Shown piece after piece: positions 36,568-44,388 of a DNA stretch of 64,000 nucleotides. The first letter of the stretch is position 1, and the number at the start of each line of letters is the position of its first letter. The stretch covers positions 2,204,053-2,268,052 of the forward strand of contig NC_020504.1 in assembly GCF_000349325.1 (NCBI RefSeq), given 5' to 3'. The translations under genes were made by a program, and so were the position numbers. This DNA comes from Streptomyces davaonensis JCM 4913 (lineage in GTDB: Bacteria; Actinomycetota; Actinomycetes; Streptomycetales; Streptomycetaceae). Below the pieces are notes generated by a model that saw only the letters and a program-made list of their open reading frames with translations, did not search any database and was not told the origin of the DNA.

Positions 36568-37896
36568 TCACTCGGTGGGCGTGGTCTCCTCCCGGATGAC
36601 CTGCTGCGCCACGGTGAACGCGCTGTTCGCGGCCGGAATCCCGCAGTAGACGGCGGCCTGGAGCAGCACCTCCTTGATCTCGGTGGGCGTCAGGCCGTTG
36701 CGCAGGGCGGCGCGGGTGTGGAAGGCGAGCTCGTCCAGGTGTCCCCCGGCGACCAGAGCGGTGAGGGTGACACAGCTGCGGGAGCGCCGGTCGAGGCCGG
36801 GCCGGTCCCAGATCTCGCCCCACGCGTAGCGGGTGACGAACTCCTGGAAGTCGCCGGAGAAGTCGTCCGCCTGCTCCAGGGCCCGGTCGACGTGCGCGTC
36901 GCCGAGCACCTCGCGGCGCACCTTGATCCCCGCGTCGTAGGGGTCGGGGCGGCCGCCCGGCACGGGGGCGGGCACGACGGCCGGGGCGATCTCGGCAATG
37001 GGCGCGGGCTGTGGGGGCGCCATCTGGGCGACCGGTGCCACCGGTGCCGTGGCCAGGACCGGCTTCACGAGTGCGGCGGGGAGGGCGACCTGGCCGGTGC
37101 TGGAGTCGTAGGCGGGGTGCCAGGCCGTGGAGAAGTGCCTGACCAGCAGGTCGGTGACGGCGGCGGGCTGCTCGACCGGTACCAGGTGGGAGGCGCCGGG
37201 CACCACGGCGAGCCGTGCGTCCGGGATCCCGGCGACCAGCGTGCGCGCCTCGGCGGGCCCGGTGACCTGGTCCTCGGAGCCGACCAGGACGAGGGTGGGC
37301 ACGCCGACGCCGGCCATCTCGTGCCGGACGTCGAAGGCGGCCAGCGCCTCGCAGGCGGCGATGTAGCAGCCGGGGTCGGTGGTGCGCACCATCTGTACGG
37401 CCCAGTCCGTGATGGCGGGCTGGGCGGCGGCGAAGCCGTGGGTGAACCAGCGCTCGGGGGAGGTGCGGGCGATGGGGTCGAGGCCGTTGGTGCGCACTAT
37501 CACGCCGCGCTGCCGGAACTCGTCGGCCGTACCGAAACGGGGCGAGGCGGCGATCAGGGCGAGCGAGGCGATCCGCTCGGGGTGGCGCAGGGCCAGCTCC
37601 ACGCCGATGGCGCCGCCGAACGCGCAGCCCGCGTAGCCGAAGCGCTGCACGCCGAGGCCGTCCAGGGTGCCGAGCAACCGTGCGGCGAGTTCGCCGACGG
37701 AGCCGGTCGGGTAGGCGGGTGCGCCGCCGTGTCCCGGCAGGTCGAACCGGAAGACCCGCCACTGCTTGACCAGTTCCGGGATCTGACGGTCCCACATGTG
37801 CCAGGTGGTGCCCAGCGAGGGGCCCAGGATCAGTACGGGGGCGTCCTCCGGCCCGTCGAAGCGGTACTGCAAGGTGTTCGTCACGCTCTCACTCAC
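36568..37896 (-). CDS. PcaL-like fusion: enol-lactonase-type hydrolase plus carboxymuconolactone decarboxylase domain
   Basis: A 442-residue two-domain protein. Residues about 1-260 form an alpha/beta-hydrolase like 3-oxoadipate enol-lactonase (LGTTWHMWDRQIPEL, FDLPGHG, VGSEDQVTGP, PGASHLVP). A Pro/Ala-rich linker follows. Residues about 325-440 are a carboxymuconolactone decarboxylase/AhpD-like domain (RSRSCVTLTALVAGG, FHTRAALRNGLTPTEIKEVLLQAA). This is the PcaL arrangement of the protocatechuate branch of the beta-ketoadipate pathway. The nucleophile elbow reads GCAFGG, with Cys where active lactonases have Ser. No other pca gene is nearby, so the pathway role is uncertain. The GTG at 37896 gives a family-like MSES start. 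Confidence 0.85.
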   Translation of the reverse strand: MSESVTNTLQYRFDGPEDAPVLILGPSLGTTWHMWDRQIPELVKQWRVFRFDLPGHGGAPAYPTGSVGELAARLLGTLDGLGVQRFGYAGCAFGGAIGVELALRHPERIASLALIAASPRFGTADEFRQRGVIVRTNGLDPIARTSPERWFTHGFAAAQPAITDWAVQMVRTTDPGCYIAACEALAAFDVRHEMAGVGVPTLVLVGSEDQVTGPAEARTLVAGIPDARLAVVPGASHLVPVEQPAAVTDLLVRHFSTAWHPAYDSSTGQVALPAALVKPVLATAPVAPVAQMAPPQPAPIAEIAPAVVPAPVPGGRPDPYDAGIKVRREVLGDAHVDRALEQADDFSGDFQEFVTRYAWGEIWDRPGLDRRSRSCVTLTALVAGGHLDELAFHTRAALRNGLTPTEIKEVLLQAAVYCGIPAANSAFTVAQQVIREETTPTE

Positions 37897-38004
37897 GCCC
37901 TGCACGCTCTCACATCTCACCATTTCTCACGTGCTTGGGTCGCAACCCCGTGCAAGCCGTCCCACCTTGTGACGGCCCCGTAAAGATCCTTTGCGTCCGC
38001 GTCC

Positions 38005-39105
38005 CTACCCTCGCGGGCCCAGGTCGGCGAGGGCGGCAAGGGCCGCTTCGTACAGGGCCGGGGCGACCAGTTCCCCGGGCACCAGCAGGAAGTCGGCGAC
38101 CGGGGTGAGCAGCAGGGTGCCGGACTCGAAGGCGTGCGGCTCGGCGGTGTCCGGGGAGCGGCCGGGACGCGGGCCCGGGGCGACCGGGGTGAGCCGCATG
38201 CCGTAGTGCAGGGTGCGGGGGTCGTCGGGTCCGCTCGGCCCGGTGTCCTCGCTCCGCCACTCCTCGCGTCGCCGGACCTCACGTACCGCCGCCGGGTCAA
38301 GGTCCTTGAACAGCGCGTCGAGGCGAGCTGCGCCCTCGGGGTCCACGTCCGCCCACTGCCGCAGCAGTTCCAGGAGTTCGGGTGCCAGCCTGAACTCGTC
38401 GGCGAGCCGCGTGAGTCGGGGGATGTCGACATCGCGTTCCGGCGTCAGCGTCATCATCACGTCGACAACATCCTTGGCGTTGAAGGGCCGTTCGAAGCGT
38501 TCCTCGGCGACGGCGAGGAGTCCGGCGGCGACCGGGTCGTCCGGCAGCCGCGGACGGAGCGGGACCGCACCCCCGTCGCCGGTGAGCGCGCAGGTGAAGA
38601 TCTCCACGCGGGGGTCGTAGTCCAGCAGCGGATCGGCGGCCGGCCAGGACAGCGTCACCAGGAAGTGACGGCCTTCCGCGCCGAACATCGTCAGGTCCAT
38701 CTCGGTCGGGCCGTACTCGGCGGCGAGCGCGCCGACGACCCGCCACAGGGCGGTCCGGTCCGGGACCACCAGGTCGATGTCGTTCATCGGGCGGGGCAGG
38801 TCGGCCGGGTACCACGGGGCGAGCGCGAACCCCTTGACCGGCCGTGCGCCGAGCGGTTCGGCGGTGCGCCGGAGGCGGGCGTAGAACGCGGTCCGCTCGG
38901 CGAGGCGGCGCACTTCGTCGGCGGAGCCCGTGCCGAGCACGCCCTCCCGGGCGGCGGCCGTCACCACCAGCATCCGCGTGGCGGGCGAGATCCGGCCGGC
39001 CGCCTCCACCACCGCGCGCGGCGATTCGTCCTCGTGCAGGTCGAACACGCGCCGGAAGAAGGCGAGATCGACAGTGGGCGCAGTCACATCGGTTTCCTGA
39101 CTCAT
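38005..39105 (-). CDS. Nucleotidyltransferase-fold protein of a putative peptide operon
   Basis: A 366-residue protein resembling the uncharacterised nucleotidyltransferase family PF14907 (NTP_transf_5). The pattern KGFAL-WYP-RPMNDIDLVVPD (about 90-115) gives the DxD metal motif, with a later FNAKDVVD segment. Members are found in lasso-peptide and other peptide clusters, where a nucleotidyl or phosphate group may be added to a product. Its ATG overlaps the stop of the GNAT-like gene by 4 bp (ATGA), making it the last gene of the ABC transporter/peptide/M16 operon. The C-terminal ~100 residues hold no recognised motif. Confidence 0.8.
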   Translation of the reverse strand: MSQETDVTAPTVDLAFFRRVFDLHEDESPRAVVEAAGRISPATRMLVVTAAAREGVLGTGSADEVRRLAERTAFYARLRRTAEPLGARPVKGFALAPWYPADLPRPMNDIDLVVPDRTALWRVVGALAAEYGPTEMDLTMFGAEGRHFLVTLSWPAADPLLDYDPRVEIFTCALTGDGGAVPLRPRLPDDPVAAGLLAVAEERFERPFNAKDVVDVMMTLTPERDVDIPRLTRLADEFRLAPELLELLRQWADVDPEGAARLDALFKDLDPAAVREVRRREEWRSEDTGPSGPDDPRTLHYGMRLTPVAPGPRPGRSPDTAEPHAFESGTLLLTPVADFLLVPGELVAPALYEAALAALADLGPRG

Positions 39106-39905
39106 GAGTTGGGGGCGTGCCAGTAGACGTGATCGGTCTCCCAGCCCCGCCGGTGCAGCGCGGCCACGACCCGGGCGCTGTGCTCCTGGCCCGGGGCGCC
39201 CGTTCGGTGCACGACGTTGCCGAGCAGGGGAAGTCCGGCCCGGGTGCCCCGCGCGAGGGCGGCGTCGGTCAGGAGCCTGCTGAGCGGGCGGGTCTCGAAG
39301 GGGACGGGGACCAGGACGTCGAAGAGTTCGAGGTACTCGATCCCGGTCACCTCGTCGGTGAAGGGGAGCAGCGTCGCGTGCCCGGCGGGCTCGCCGCCGG
39401 CGAGGGTCGCGACCAGCGTCAGCCGCTCGGGGGCGGCCAGTACCGTGTCGGCCTGCGCCTCGGCGTCCGCCCGCGGCACGGTGACGCCCTGCTCGGCCGC
39501 CCCGGTCCGGAAGGCGTCGGCGAACCAGCCCCGGACCCGCTCCTCGTGCTCGGGCCCGGCGGGCAGCACGGTCACGTCGTCCGGGCCGGGCCCGCTCGTA
39601 CCCCCGATGTCATGGCGCACATAGGTCAGGTGCTCGGTCCAGGGCGGGCCGAGTCGGACCCCGGGCCCGGTGCGCAGCAGCACGCCGGAGACCTCGGGAT
39701 GGGCGGCGACGGCGTACGCGCGCAGCGCTTCGGCTGCGGCCTGCGAGCCGGGCGGCGGATCGGCGTACTCGATGAGACAGAAGTCCCGCCCGGTGAGCGC
39801 GTCGTCGGTCCTGCCGAGCACGCACTCCACCTCGCCGACCCGGACCACGAGGTCGGCGTCCCGGCAGGCGGCGAGGTACGCGGGGTCCACGCGCACGGCG
39901 GTCAC
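39102..39905 (-). CDS. GNAT-like acyltransferase of a putative peptide operon
   Basis: A 267-residue protein whose C-terminal half (about 125-265) has the look of a GNAT acetyltransferase: VATLAGGEPAGHATLLPF as beta4, the YLELFDVLVPVPFETRPLSRLLTDAAL helix-loop and a late LHRRGWETDHVYW strand. The N-terminal half is a separate small alpha/beta domain. The GTG at 39905 overlaps the M16 peptidase stop (GTGA), and the stop overlaps the nucleotidyltransferase start. Much longer in-frame readings exist but only shadow the peptidase gene. A possible job is acylation of the peptide encoded upstream. The Ac-CoA loop is not textbook, so the family call is moderate. Confidence 0.75.
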   Translation of the reverse strand: MTAVRVDPAYLAACRDADLVVRVGEVECVLGRTDDALTGRDFCLIEYADPPPGSQAAAEALRAYAVAAHPEVSGVLLRTGPGVRLGPPWTEHLTYVRHDIGGTSGPGPDDVTVLPAGPEHEERVRGWFADAFRTGAAEQGVTVPRADAEAQADTVLAAPERLTLVATLAGGEPAGHATLLPFTDEVTGIEYLELFDVLVPVPFETRPLSRLLTDAALARGTRAGLPLLGNVVHRTGAPGQEHSARVVAALHRRGWETDHVYWHAPNS

Positions 39906-41113
39906 ACCGGTTCCCGGGTGGGTCGTACGACGGTGATCTGGCGGTCGGCGATCGCGGCGGCGGCGCTGCGGACCTCCTCGGCGGACACCGCCTCCAGGGC
40001 GTGGATCCCTTCCTCCACGCTCCAGGGCCGGGTGCCCAGCGCGGTCTCCCGGCCCAGCGTCATCGCGTGGTCCCAGGGTCGCTCGGCACCGGTCACCAGC
40101 TCCATGACGGCCTGCCGCCGCGCCACGTCGAGGTCCTCCGGATCCGGTCCGTGCCCGGCGACCTCCAGGAGCAACTCCCGTACGACTTCCTGGGCGCGGC
40201 CCAGGTTGTGGTGCTCGACCCCGGCCATGATCCGCCAGGCCCCGGCCTCCGTGTAGTGGCGGGACCAGGCGAGGAAGGCGTAGACGAGCCCTTCGCGGCC
40301 GCGCAGTCTCCGGTAGAGCAGGGACGACGGGGAGGGGCCGAGGAGATGGGCGAGGACGTTGTAGGCGTGTCGGCGTGGGTCGCTCATCGAGGGGGCGCGG
40401 CTGCCGGTGGCGAACCAGGAGAACTCGCCGGTGCCGTCCTCTCGTGGATGCCAGGGTCCGGGCGTGAGTTCGGTCAGGGGGACGGTCCCCGACAGCGCTG
40501 TCGAGTGCACGGGGGCGGTCTCGGCGACGTGCTTCGCCGCTTCGGCCGGCCCGGTTCCGCCTGTGCACACCAGAGCCATGCGTCGGCGCAGCAGCACCTC
40601 GTGGTGGACGGCGAGCACATCGGGGAGGGTGAGGCGGTTGATGTCCTCGACGGTTCCGCCGACCGGACGGCCGAGTGGATGCTCCGGGAAGACGGCCGCC
40701 AGGAAGGCGTCCTGCACGGTGTCGCTGGGATCGGCGTCCGCAGCGGCCAACTCCTGGAGGACGGCCTGCCGTTCGGTGTCGAGGACCTTCTCGTCGAGCC
40801 GCGGTTCCAGGACGGCCCGGGTCAACAGCCCGACCACCTCGGGTACGTGCGCGCTGAGCACCTGCGCCTGGAAGTACATCTGATCAAGCCCGGTGACGGC
40901 GTTGGCCTGTCCGCCCAGCCGCTCGATCCGCTCGCTCAGCGAGCGCCCACCGTCCAGCGGCGCCGACATGAGCAGATGCTCCAGCATGTGCGCAGCCCCG
41001 CCCTGTCCGGCCGGATCGTCACGCGACCCGAAGTCGGCGGCCAGGCACAGGGTGCTGGTGCGCCATCGCCCATCACTCTCACCGATCACCGCAACCGGCA
41101 GATCATCGCTCAT
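39902..41113 (-). CDS. M16 zinc peptidase (processing-peptidase-like)
   Basis: A 403-residue single-chain M16B peptidase. The inverted zinc motif HMLEH (His42, Glu45, His46) and a distal Glu in the ERQAVLQE helix are present, so it should be catalytically active. A second M16 domain follows (about 200-390). Related proteins process peptides such as PQQ (PqqF) or act in heterodimers; here only one subunit is encoded. It lies 106 bp downstream of a 22-codon peptide gene and overlaps the GNAT-like gene, so cleavage of that peptide is an attractive guess. There is no signal peptide, so it would act in the cytoplasm. Confidence 0.9.
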   Translation of the reverse strand: MSDDLPVAVIGESDGRWRTSTLCLAADFGSRDDPAGQGGAAHMLEHLLMSAPLDGGRSLSERIERLGGQANAVTGLDQMYFQAQVLSAHVPEVVGLLTRAVLEPRLDEKVLDTERQAVLQELAAADADPSDTVQDAFLAAVFPEHPLGRPVGGTVEDINRLTLPDVLAVHHEVLLRRRMALVCTGGTGPAEAAKHVAETAPVHSTALSGTVPLTELTPGPWHPREDGTGEFSWFATGSRAPSMSDPRRHAYNVLAHLLGPSPSSLLYRRLRGREGLVYAFLAWSRHYTEAGAWRIMAGVEHHNLGRAQEVVRELLLEVAGHGPDPEDLDVARRQAVMELVTGAERPWDHAMTLGRETALGTRPWSVEEGIHALEAVSAEEVRSAAAAIADRQITVVRPTREPV

Positions 41114-41219
41114 CGCGCTCCATACACCTTCGTTCGTGTCGTTCGTTTCGTTCGTTTCGGAGGGGCCGGGGGTGAAACGCTGCCGGGAAGCAGCCGATGG
41201 CTTCCCGGCAGCGCGGCCG

Positions 41220-41288
41220 TCACTTGCCCGGCTTCACCTTGACCTTGTCCAGGCGCGGCCGAAGGCCGGTGGCGTGGTTGCGCTCCAT
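41220..41288 (-). CDS. Putative 22-residue lysine/arginine-rich peptide
   Basis: An ATG at 41288 with a near-perfect ribosome-binding site (GGAGAGGAGGTG, seven bases away) opens a 22-codon frame starting MERNHATGLR and ending KVKVKPGK before a TGA. It sits between the ABC permease and M16 peptidase genes on the same strand. The quality of the initiation site and the G/C-ending codons argue that it is translated. It is basic, has no Cys or aromatic residue, and could be the substrate of the neighbouring peptidase, acyltransferase and nucleotidyltransferase. No similarity to a known peptide is recognised. Confidence 0.65.
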   Translation of the reverse strand: MERNHATGLRPRLDKVKVKPGK

Positions 41289-41425
41289 GGGTGCACCTCC
41301 TCTCCGGGCTCGGGTACGAGGAACTCGACCGGGCCCGGGGCTTGCGCCTCCGGGGCCGGCCACCGGCACCGCTCCGTGGCGAGCACGGCCGCGGACCGGC
41401 GGTTCAGGGGCTGAGGGGCGTGGCG

Positions 41426-42253
41426 TCACGTGCCGAACTCGATCGTTCCCGTCCGCCGCCCCCGCCGGGCGACCCGGCCGAAGCCCAGCACCGCCATGGC
41501 CAGCCAGCCGGCGCCGGTGACCGCGCCGAGCACGGCCCGGCCGAGGATCCGGGCCGCCGGATCGCCGTCGACGACGCCTCTCAGCGCGGCGAGCTCATGG
41601 GTCAACGGAATGGTCTGGGCGAGGAGTTGGACCGGCACCGGCCAGTGGTCCACGGGAACCTGCACTCCACAGACGACCATCATGCCGAGGTAGGCCACGT
41701 TGGAGACGAGGTTGCGCAGGGAGGGCCGGTCGGCGACGAGCGCGGCGAGGGCGAGGCCGACGCAGTAGGTGCCGAGCGCCGTGAGCAGCACCAGGACCAC
41801 CGCCGCCGAGGCGCTGCCCAGGGTCCACCGCACGCCGAAGACGGGACCGAGGGCGAACAGCGCGACGAGCGAGGTCGCGGTGCCGGTGAGCACCCACTGG
41901 AGGCTGCGCACGACGAAGGTCCAGGCGAGGTGGGTGGGCGCGGCGACGAGCAGGGGCAGTGTGCCGAGGGACCGCTCCCAGGCGCTGGAGGCGACGACCA
42001 TGGTGGCTTCGATGGCGCAGACCATGAGGGCGTTGCCGATGACGAGGAACTCCTCGTCGCCTCCGGCGTCGGTGAGGCGGGCCACGAGGGTGAAGAACAG
42101 GACCTGGCTGAGCATCCGGACGAGCCAGCCGAACAGCCAGGTCTTCCAGGTGTAGATGACGGCGAGGTCGGCCAGGGCGATGGCACTGCCGTGCCGGAGC
42201 AGAGGGAGCGCCTTGGGGCGCGTACTTGCATTGGGGCGCGTACTTGCCGTCAT
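41426..42253 (-). CDS. ABC-2-type transporter permease 1
   Basis: A 275-residue membrane protein with six predicted helices, of the ABC-2/daunorubicin-exporter permease kind. It starts MTASTRPNASTRPK and its ATG overlaps the stop of the upstream permease (ATGA). Longer in-frame readings are shadows of that gene. Together with the second permease and the ATPase it forms a likely exporter, with the small peptide 137 bp downstream as candidate cargo. The proteins share little sequence, suggesting a heterodimeric membrane part. The short N-terminus holds a direct repeat (ASTRPxA) encoded by a repeated 18-bp segment near 42217-42251. Confidence 0.88.
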   Translation of the reverse strand: MTASTRPNASTRPKALPLLRHGSAIALADLAVIYTWKTWLFGWLVRMLSQVLFFTLVARLTDAGGDEEFLVIGNALMVCAIEATMVVASSAWERSLGTLPLLVAAPTHLAWTFVVRSLQWVLTGTATSLVALFALGPVFGVRWTLGSASAAVVLVLLTALGTYCVGLALAALVADRPSLRNLVSNVAYLGMMVVCGVQVPVDHWPVPVQLLAQTIPLTHELAALRGVVDGDPAARILGRAVLGAVTGAGWLAMAVLGFGRVARRGRRTGTIEFGT

Positions 42254-43050
42254 GCGTGCCCCAGGGTGCCGAGGACCCGCACTCGGGCGAGGACACGGCG
42301 CAGCAGCAGCGTGGCGCAGCCGAGCGCGGCCGCGGCGAGCAGCACCAACGCCAGGATCTGCACGGGCAGTCGGCCGGGCTCCTCGGAACGGAAGGCGGAC
42401 CGCAGCAGATCGGCCGACCACGACAGATAGATCACCCGGCTGAGCGGACGCACCCACTCCGGCAGCAGCCCGAGCGGTACGACGATCCCGGACAGCAGAT
42501 AGAGCGGAAAGCTCAACGAGTTCTGATACGGCCGCCCGGCCCGGGTCAGCACCAGCACCGAGGCGATCACCGCGGCCGTGCAGGCGGTGGTGAGGGCGGT
42601 CGCGAGGATGCCGGTGACGAGAACGAGCGGATGGTGCACGGTCAGCCGGACGCCGAAGCAGAGGCCGACGGCCCACGCCTCGGCGAAGGCAACGAGCCCG
42701 GCCGCGGTCACCGCGCAGATGCGTCCGGTGATGACCGGCGCGAGGGCTGCCGGTGCGGCGACGGTGGCCTCCAGGGTGCCCTCGGCACGGTCGCGGTCGA
42801 TCAGGTCCCCGGCGGTGAACAGCGCCATCGACCACAGGGCCATCAAGGTCGGGGCGATGACGACCGTGGGGGCGAGTCCGGCGCGGTGGGGGGCGTCGGT
42901 CATGGCCAGCAGGACGAGGGTGTACAGCGGAACGGTGGCCAGCATGTGCAGTTCGCCGGGAGAGCGCCACAACAGGGCGGCCTGGAGGCTCAGTCCGGCC
43001 CGGAAGGTCCTGAAGTGGCTCATGAGGCTCGTCGAGATCGTCCGGCTCAT
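42250..43050 (-). CDS. ABC-2-type transporter permease 2
   Basis: A 266-residue permease with about six membrane helices; the middle segment YQNSLSFPLYLLSGIVVPLGLLPEWVRPLSRVIYLSW is the typical ABC-2 loop before the last helices. The ATG at 43050 overlaps the ATPase stop, and its own stop overlaps the next permease start. It is the partner of the ATPase (43047-44006) and of permease 1. The gene order ATPase-permease-permease is that of multidrug or bacteriocin-type exporters. Confidence 0.88.
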   Translation of the reverse strand: MSRTISTSLMSHFRTFRAGLSLQAALLWRSPGELHMLATVPLYTLVLLAMTDAPHRAGLAPTVVIAPTLMALWSMALFTAGDLIDRDRAEGTLEATVAAPAALAPVITGRICAVTAAGLVAFAEAWAVGLCFGVRLTVHHPLVLVTGILATALTTACTAAVIASVLVLTRAGRPYQNSLSFPLYLLSGIVVPLGLLPEWVRPLSRVIYLSWSADLLRSAFRSEEPGRLPVQILALVLLAAAALGCATLLLRRVLARVRVLGTLGHA

Positions 43051-44006
43051 GAGGCGACCTCCATGCCGCGGTCGCCGATCAACCGGAGGTAGACCTCTTC
43101 GAGGCTCGGCCGGGTGGTCGCCAGGTCGGTGACGCCACCGTCGACGAGGAGCCGCAGCACCGGTCCGAGCGCGCTTTGTCCGGAGACCTCGATCACGGTC
43201 GAGCCGTCGGGGCCGGTGCGGACGGAGGTGACCTCGGGGCAGCTGTCCAGCCGGGCGAGCAGCGGGGCGGGGACGCCGCCGACCTCGATGCGTTCGTGCC
43301 GGGACAGCAGTGCGCCCAGTTCCCTCGGGGTCGCGGTGTGCCGGATCCGGCCGCCGTCGATGAGGGTGGCGCGGTCGCAGACGGTCTCGGCCTCCGCCAT
43401 GTCATGGGTGGTGAGCAGGACGGAACGGCCCTCGCCGCGCAGTTCGCCGATCAGCGTACGGAAGTCCCGCGCGGCGACGGGGTCCATGCCGGTCGTCGGT
43501 TCGTCGAGCAGCAGCACCCGTGGGCCGTGCATCAGCCCGCGGGCGAGATGCAGACGCTGCTTCATGCCCCGCGAGAAGGTCTCCACCCGCTCGTCCGCGT
43601 GAGCCCTGAGTCCGAAGCGGTCCAGCAACTCGGCGGCACGGCCCCGGATTTCCCGGCCGGGTATCCCGTACAGAGCGCCCCAGTAGCAGAGGTTCCGGCG
43701 GGCGGAGAGCCGACCGTAGAGTCCCCGGTCGCCGCCGAAGACGCAGCCGATCAGCGGGCGGACGGTGGTGAGTTCGGTGACGACGTCGTGGCCGAGGATG
43801 CGTGCCGTGCCCGCGCTGGGGACCAGGACGGTGGCGAGAATCCTGCACAGGGTGGTCTTGCCCGCGCCGTTGGGGCCGAGCAGCGCGTGCACTTCGCCTT
43901 CGCCGACGGTGAGGTCGATCCCGTCGAGGGCGGTGCGGGAGGGGTTGCGGCCGCCCTTGGAGGGCGGGAACTCGCGGCGCAGTCCCAGAACTTCGACGGC
44001 GTTCAT
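43047..44006 (-). CDS. ABC transporter ATP-binding protein (exporter type)
   Basis: A 319-residue ATPase like those of daunorubicin-resistance (DrrA-type) exporters. It has Walker A LLGPNGAGKTT, the Q-loop region FGGDRGLYGRLSARRNL, signature FSRGMKQRL, Walker B LLLDEPTTG, the H-loop TTHDM and a ~90-residue C-terminal domain. It drives the two permeases encoded immediately downstream. The ATG at 44006 has only a weak ribosome-binding site. It is the first clear gene of the minus-strand operon that ends with the nucleotidyltransferase; the 380 bp upstream carry repeats and a possible further peptide. Confidence 0.93.
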   Translation of the reverse strand: MNAVEVLGLRREFPPSKGGRNPSRTALDGIDLTVGEGEVHALLGPNGAGKTTLCRILATVLVPSAGTARILGHDVVTELTTVRPLIGCVFGGDRGLYGRLSARRNLCYWGALYGIPGREIRGRAAELLDRFGLRAHADERVETFSRGMKQRLHLARGLMHGPRVLLLDEPTTGMDPVAARDFRTLIGELRGEGRSVLLTTHDMAEAETVCDRATLIDGGRIRHTATPRELGALLSRHERIEVGGVPAPLLARLDSCPEVTSVRTGPDGSTVIEVSGQSALGPVLRLLVDGGVTDLATTRPSLEEVYLRLIGDRGMEVAS

Positions 44007-44066
44007 CGCGGCGCCTGTCGGCGGGGCGGGGGCCGTCGGTCGGATGCGCGGGAGGGTGGGGGTGAA

Positions 44067-44282
44067 TCAGGGTGGTGCGGTGGTCGGCGGGGGGTGAGGG
44101 GGCGGGCCTGGACCGGTAATCGGACCTGTAATCGCAGCTGTGACCGGACCGGTAATCGGCAGAGGCGGGGCGGGCCGAGGAGCCAGGAACGGCTCGATAA
44201 TCGCCGGCCCGACGTTCGCGAACACGACCTGGATTTCGCGTATTCCACGACAGGCATTGCCCTCCTCGTGTGTGCGAGACAC
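44067..44282 (-). CDS. Possible repeat-containing peptide upstream of the ABC operon
   Basis: A 71-codon frame whose middle (EIQVVFANVGPAIIEPFL) shows good G/C third-position bias and whose C-terminal half repeats an ITGP motif (PITGPV, AITGP, PITGPG) before a Pro-rich end. It has no convincing ribosome-binding site at its GTG. A GAGGAGG with an ATG lies nearby but in another frame that contains several TTA codons. If real, it could be a second peptide substrate of the operon. It may equally be untranslated leader DNA with repeated operator sites. Confidence 0.35.
   Translation of the reverse strand: MSRTHEEGNACRGIREIQVVFANVGPAIIEPFLAPRPAPPLPITGPVTAAITGPITGPGPPPHPPPTTAPP
44110..44159. repeat. 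Three GGACCGGTAATCGG-type direct repeats before the ABC operon
   Basis: Repeats at 44110-44123, 44122-44134 (one T for G) and 44146-44159, each containing a GGACC(G/T)GTAATCG core. They lie 104-153 bp upstream of the ATPase start. They may be binding sites for a regulator, or simply encode the ITGP repeats of the overlapping frame. Confidence 0.6.
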
Positions 44283-44388
44283 GACTGGCAGCCGGCGCGG
44301 TGGTCGGTGACTCGTGCGCCAGTCGAGTCTTGACCATGGTAATGCGGGAGCCGCTGGAGGGGTACCGGGCCTGGGCCAGGCGCGGCCC

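Noticed and set aside
38005..44006. Lanthipeptide, lasso or thiopeptide cluster assignment for the M16/ABC operon
   Set aside because: No LanB/LanC/LanM, lasso B/C pair, YcaO or cyclodehydratase gene is present. Only the peptidase, acyltransferase-like, nucleotidyltransferase-like and transporter genes can be supported.
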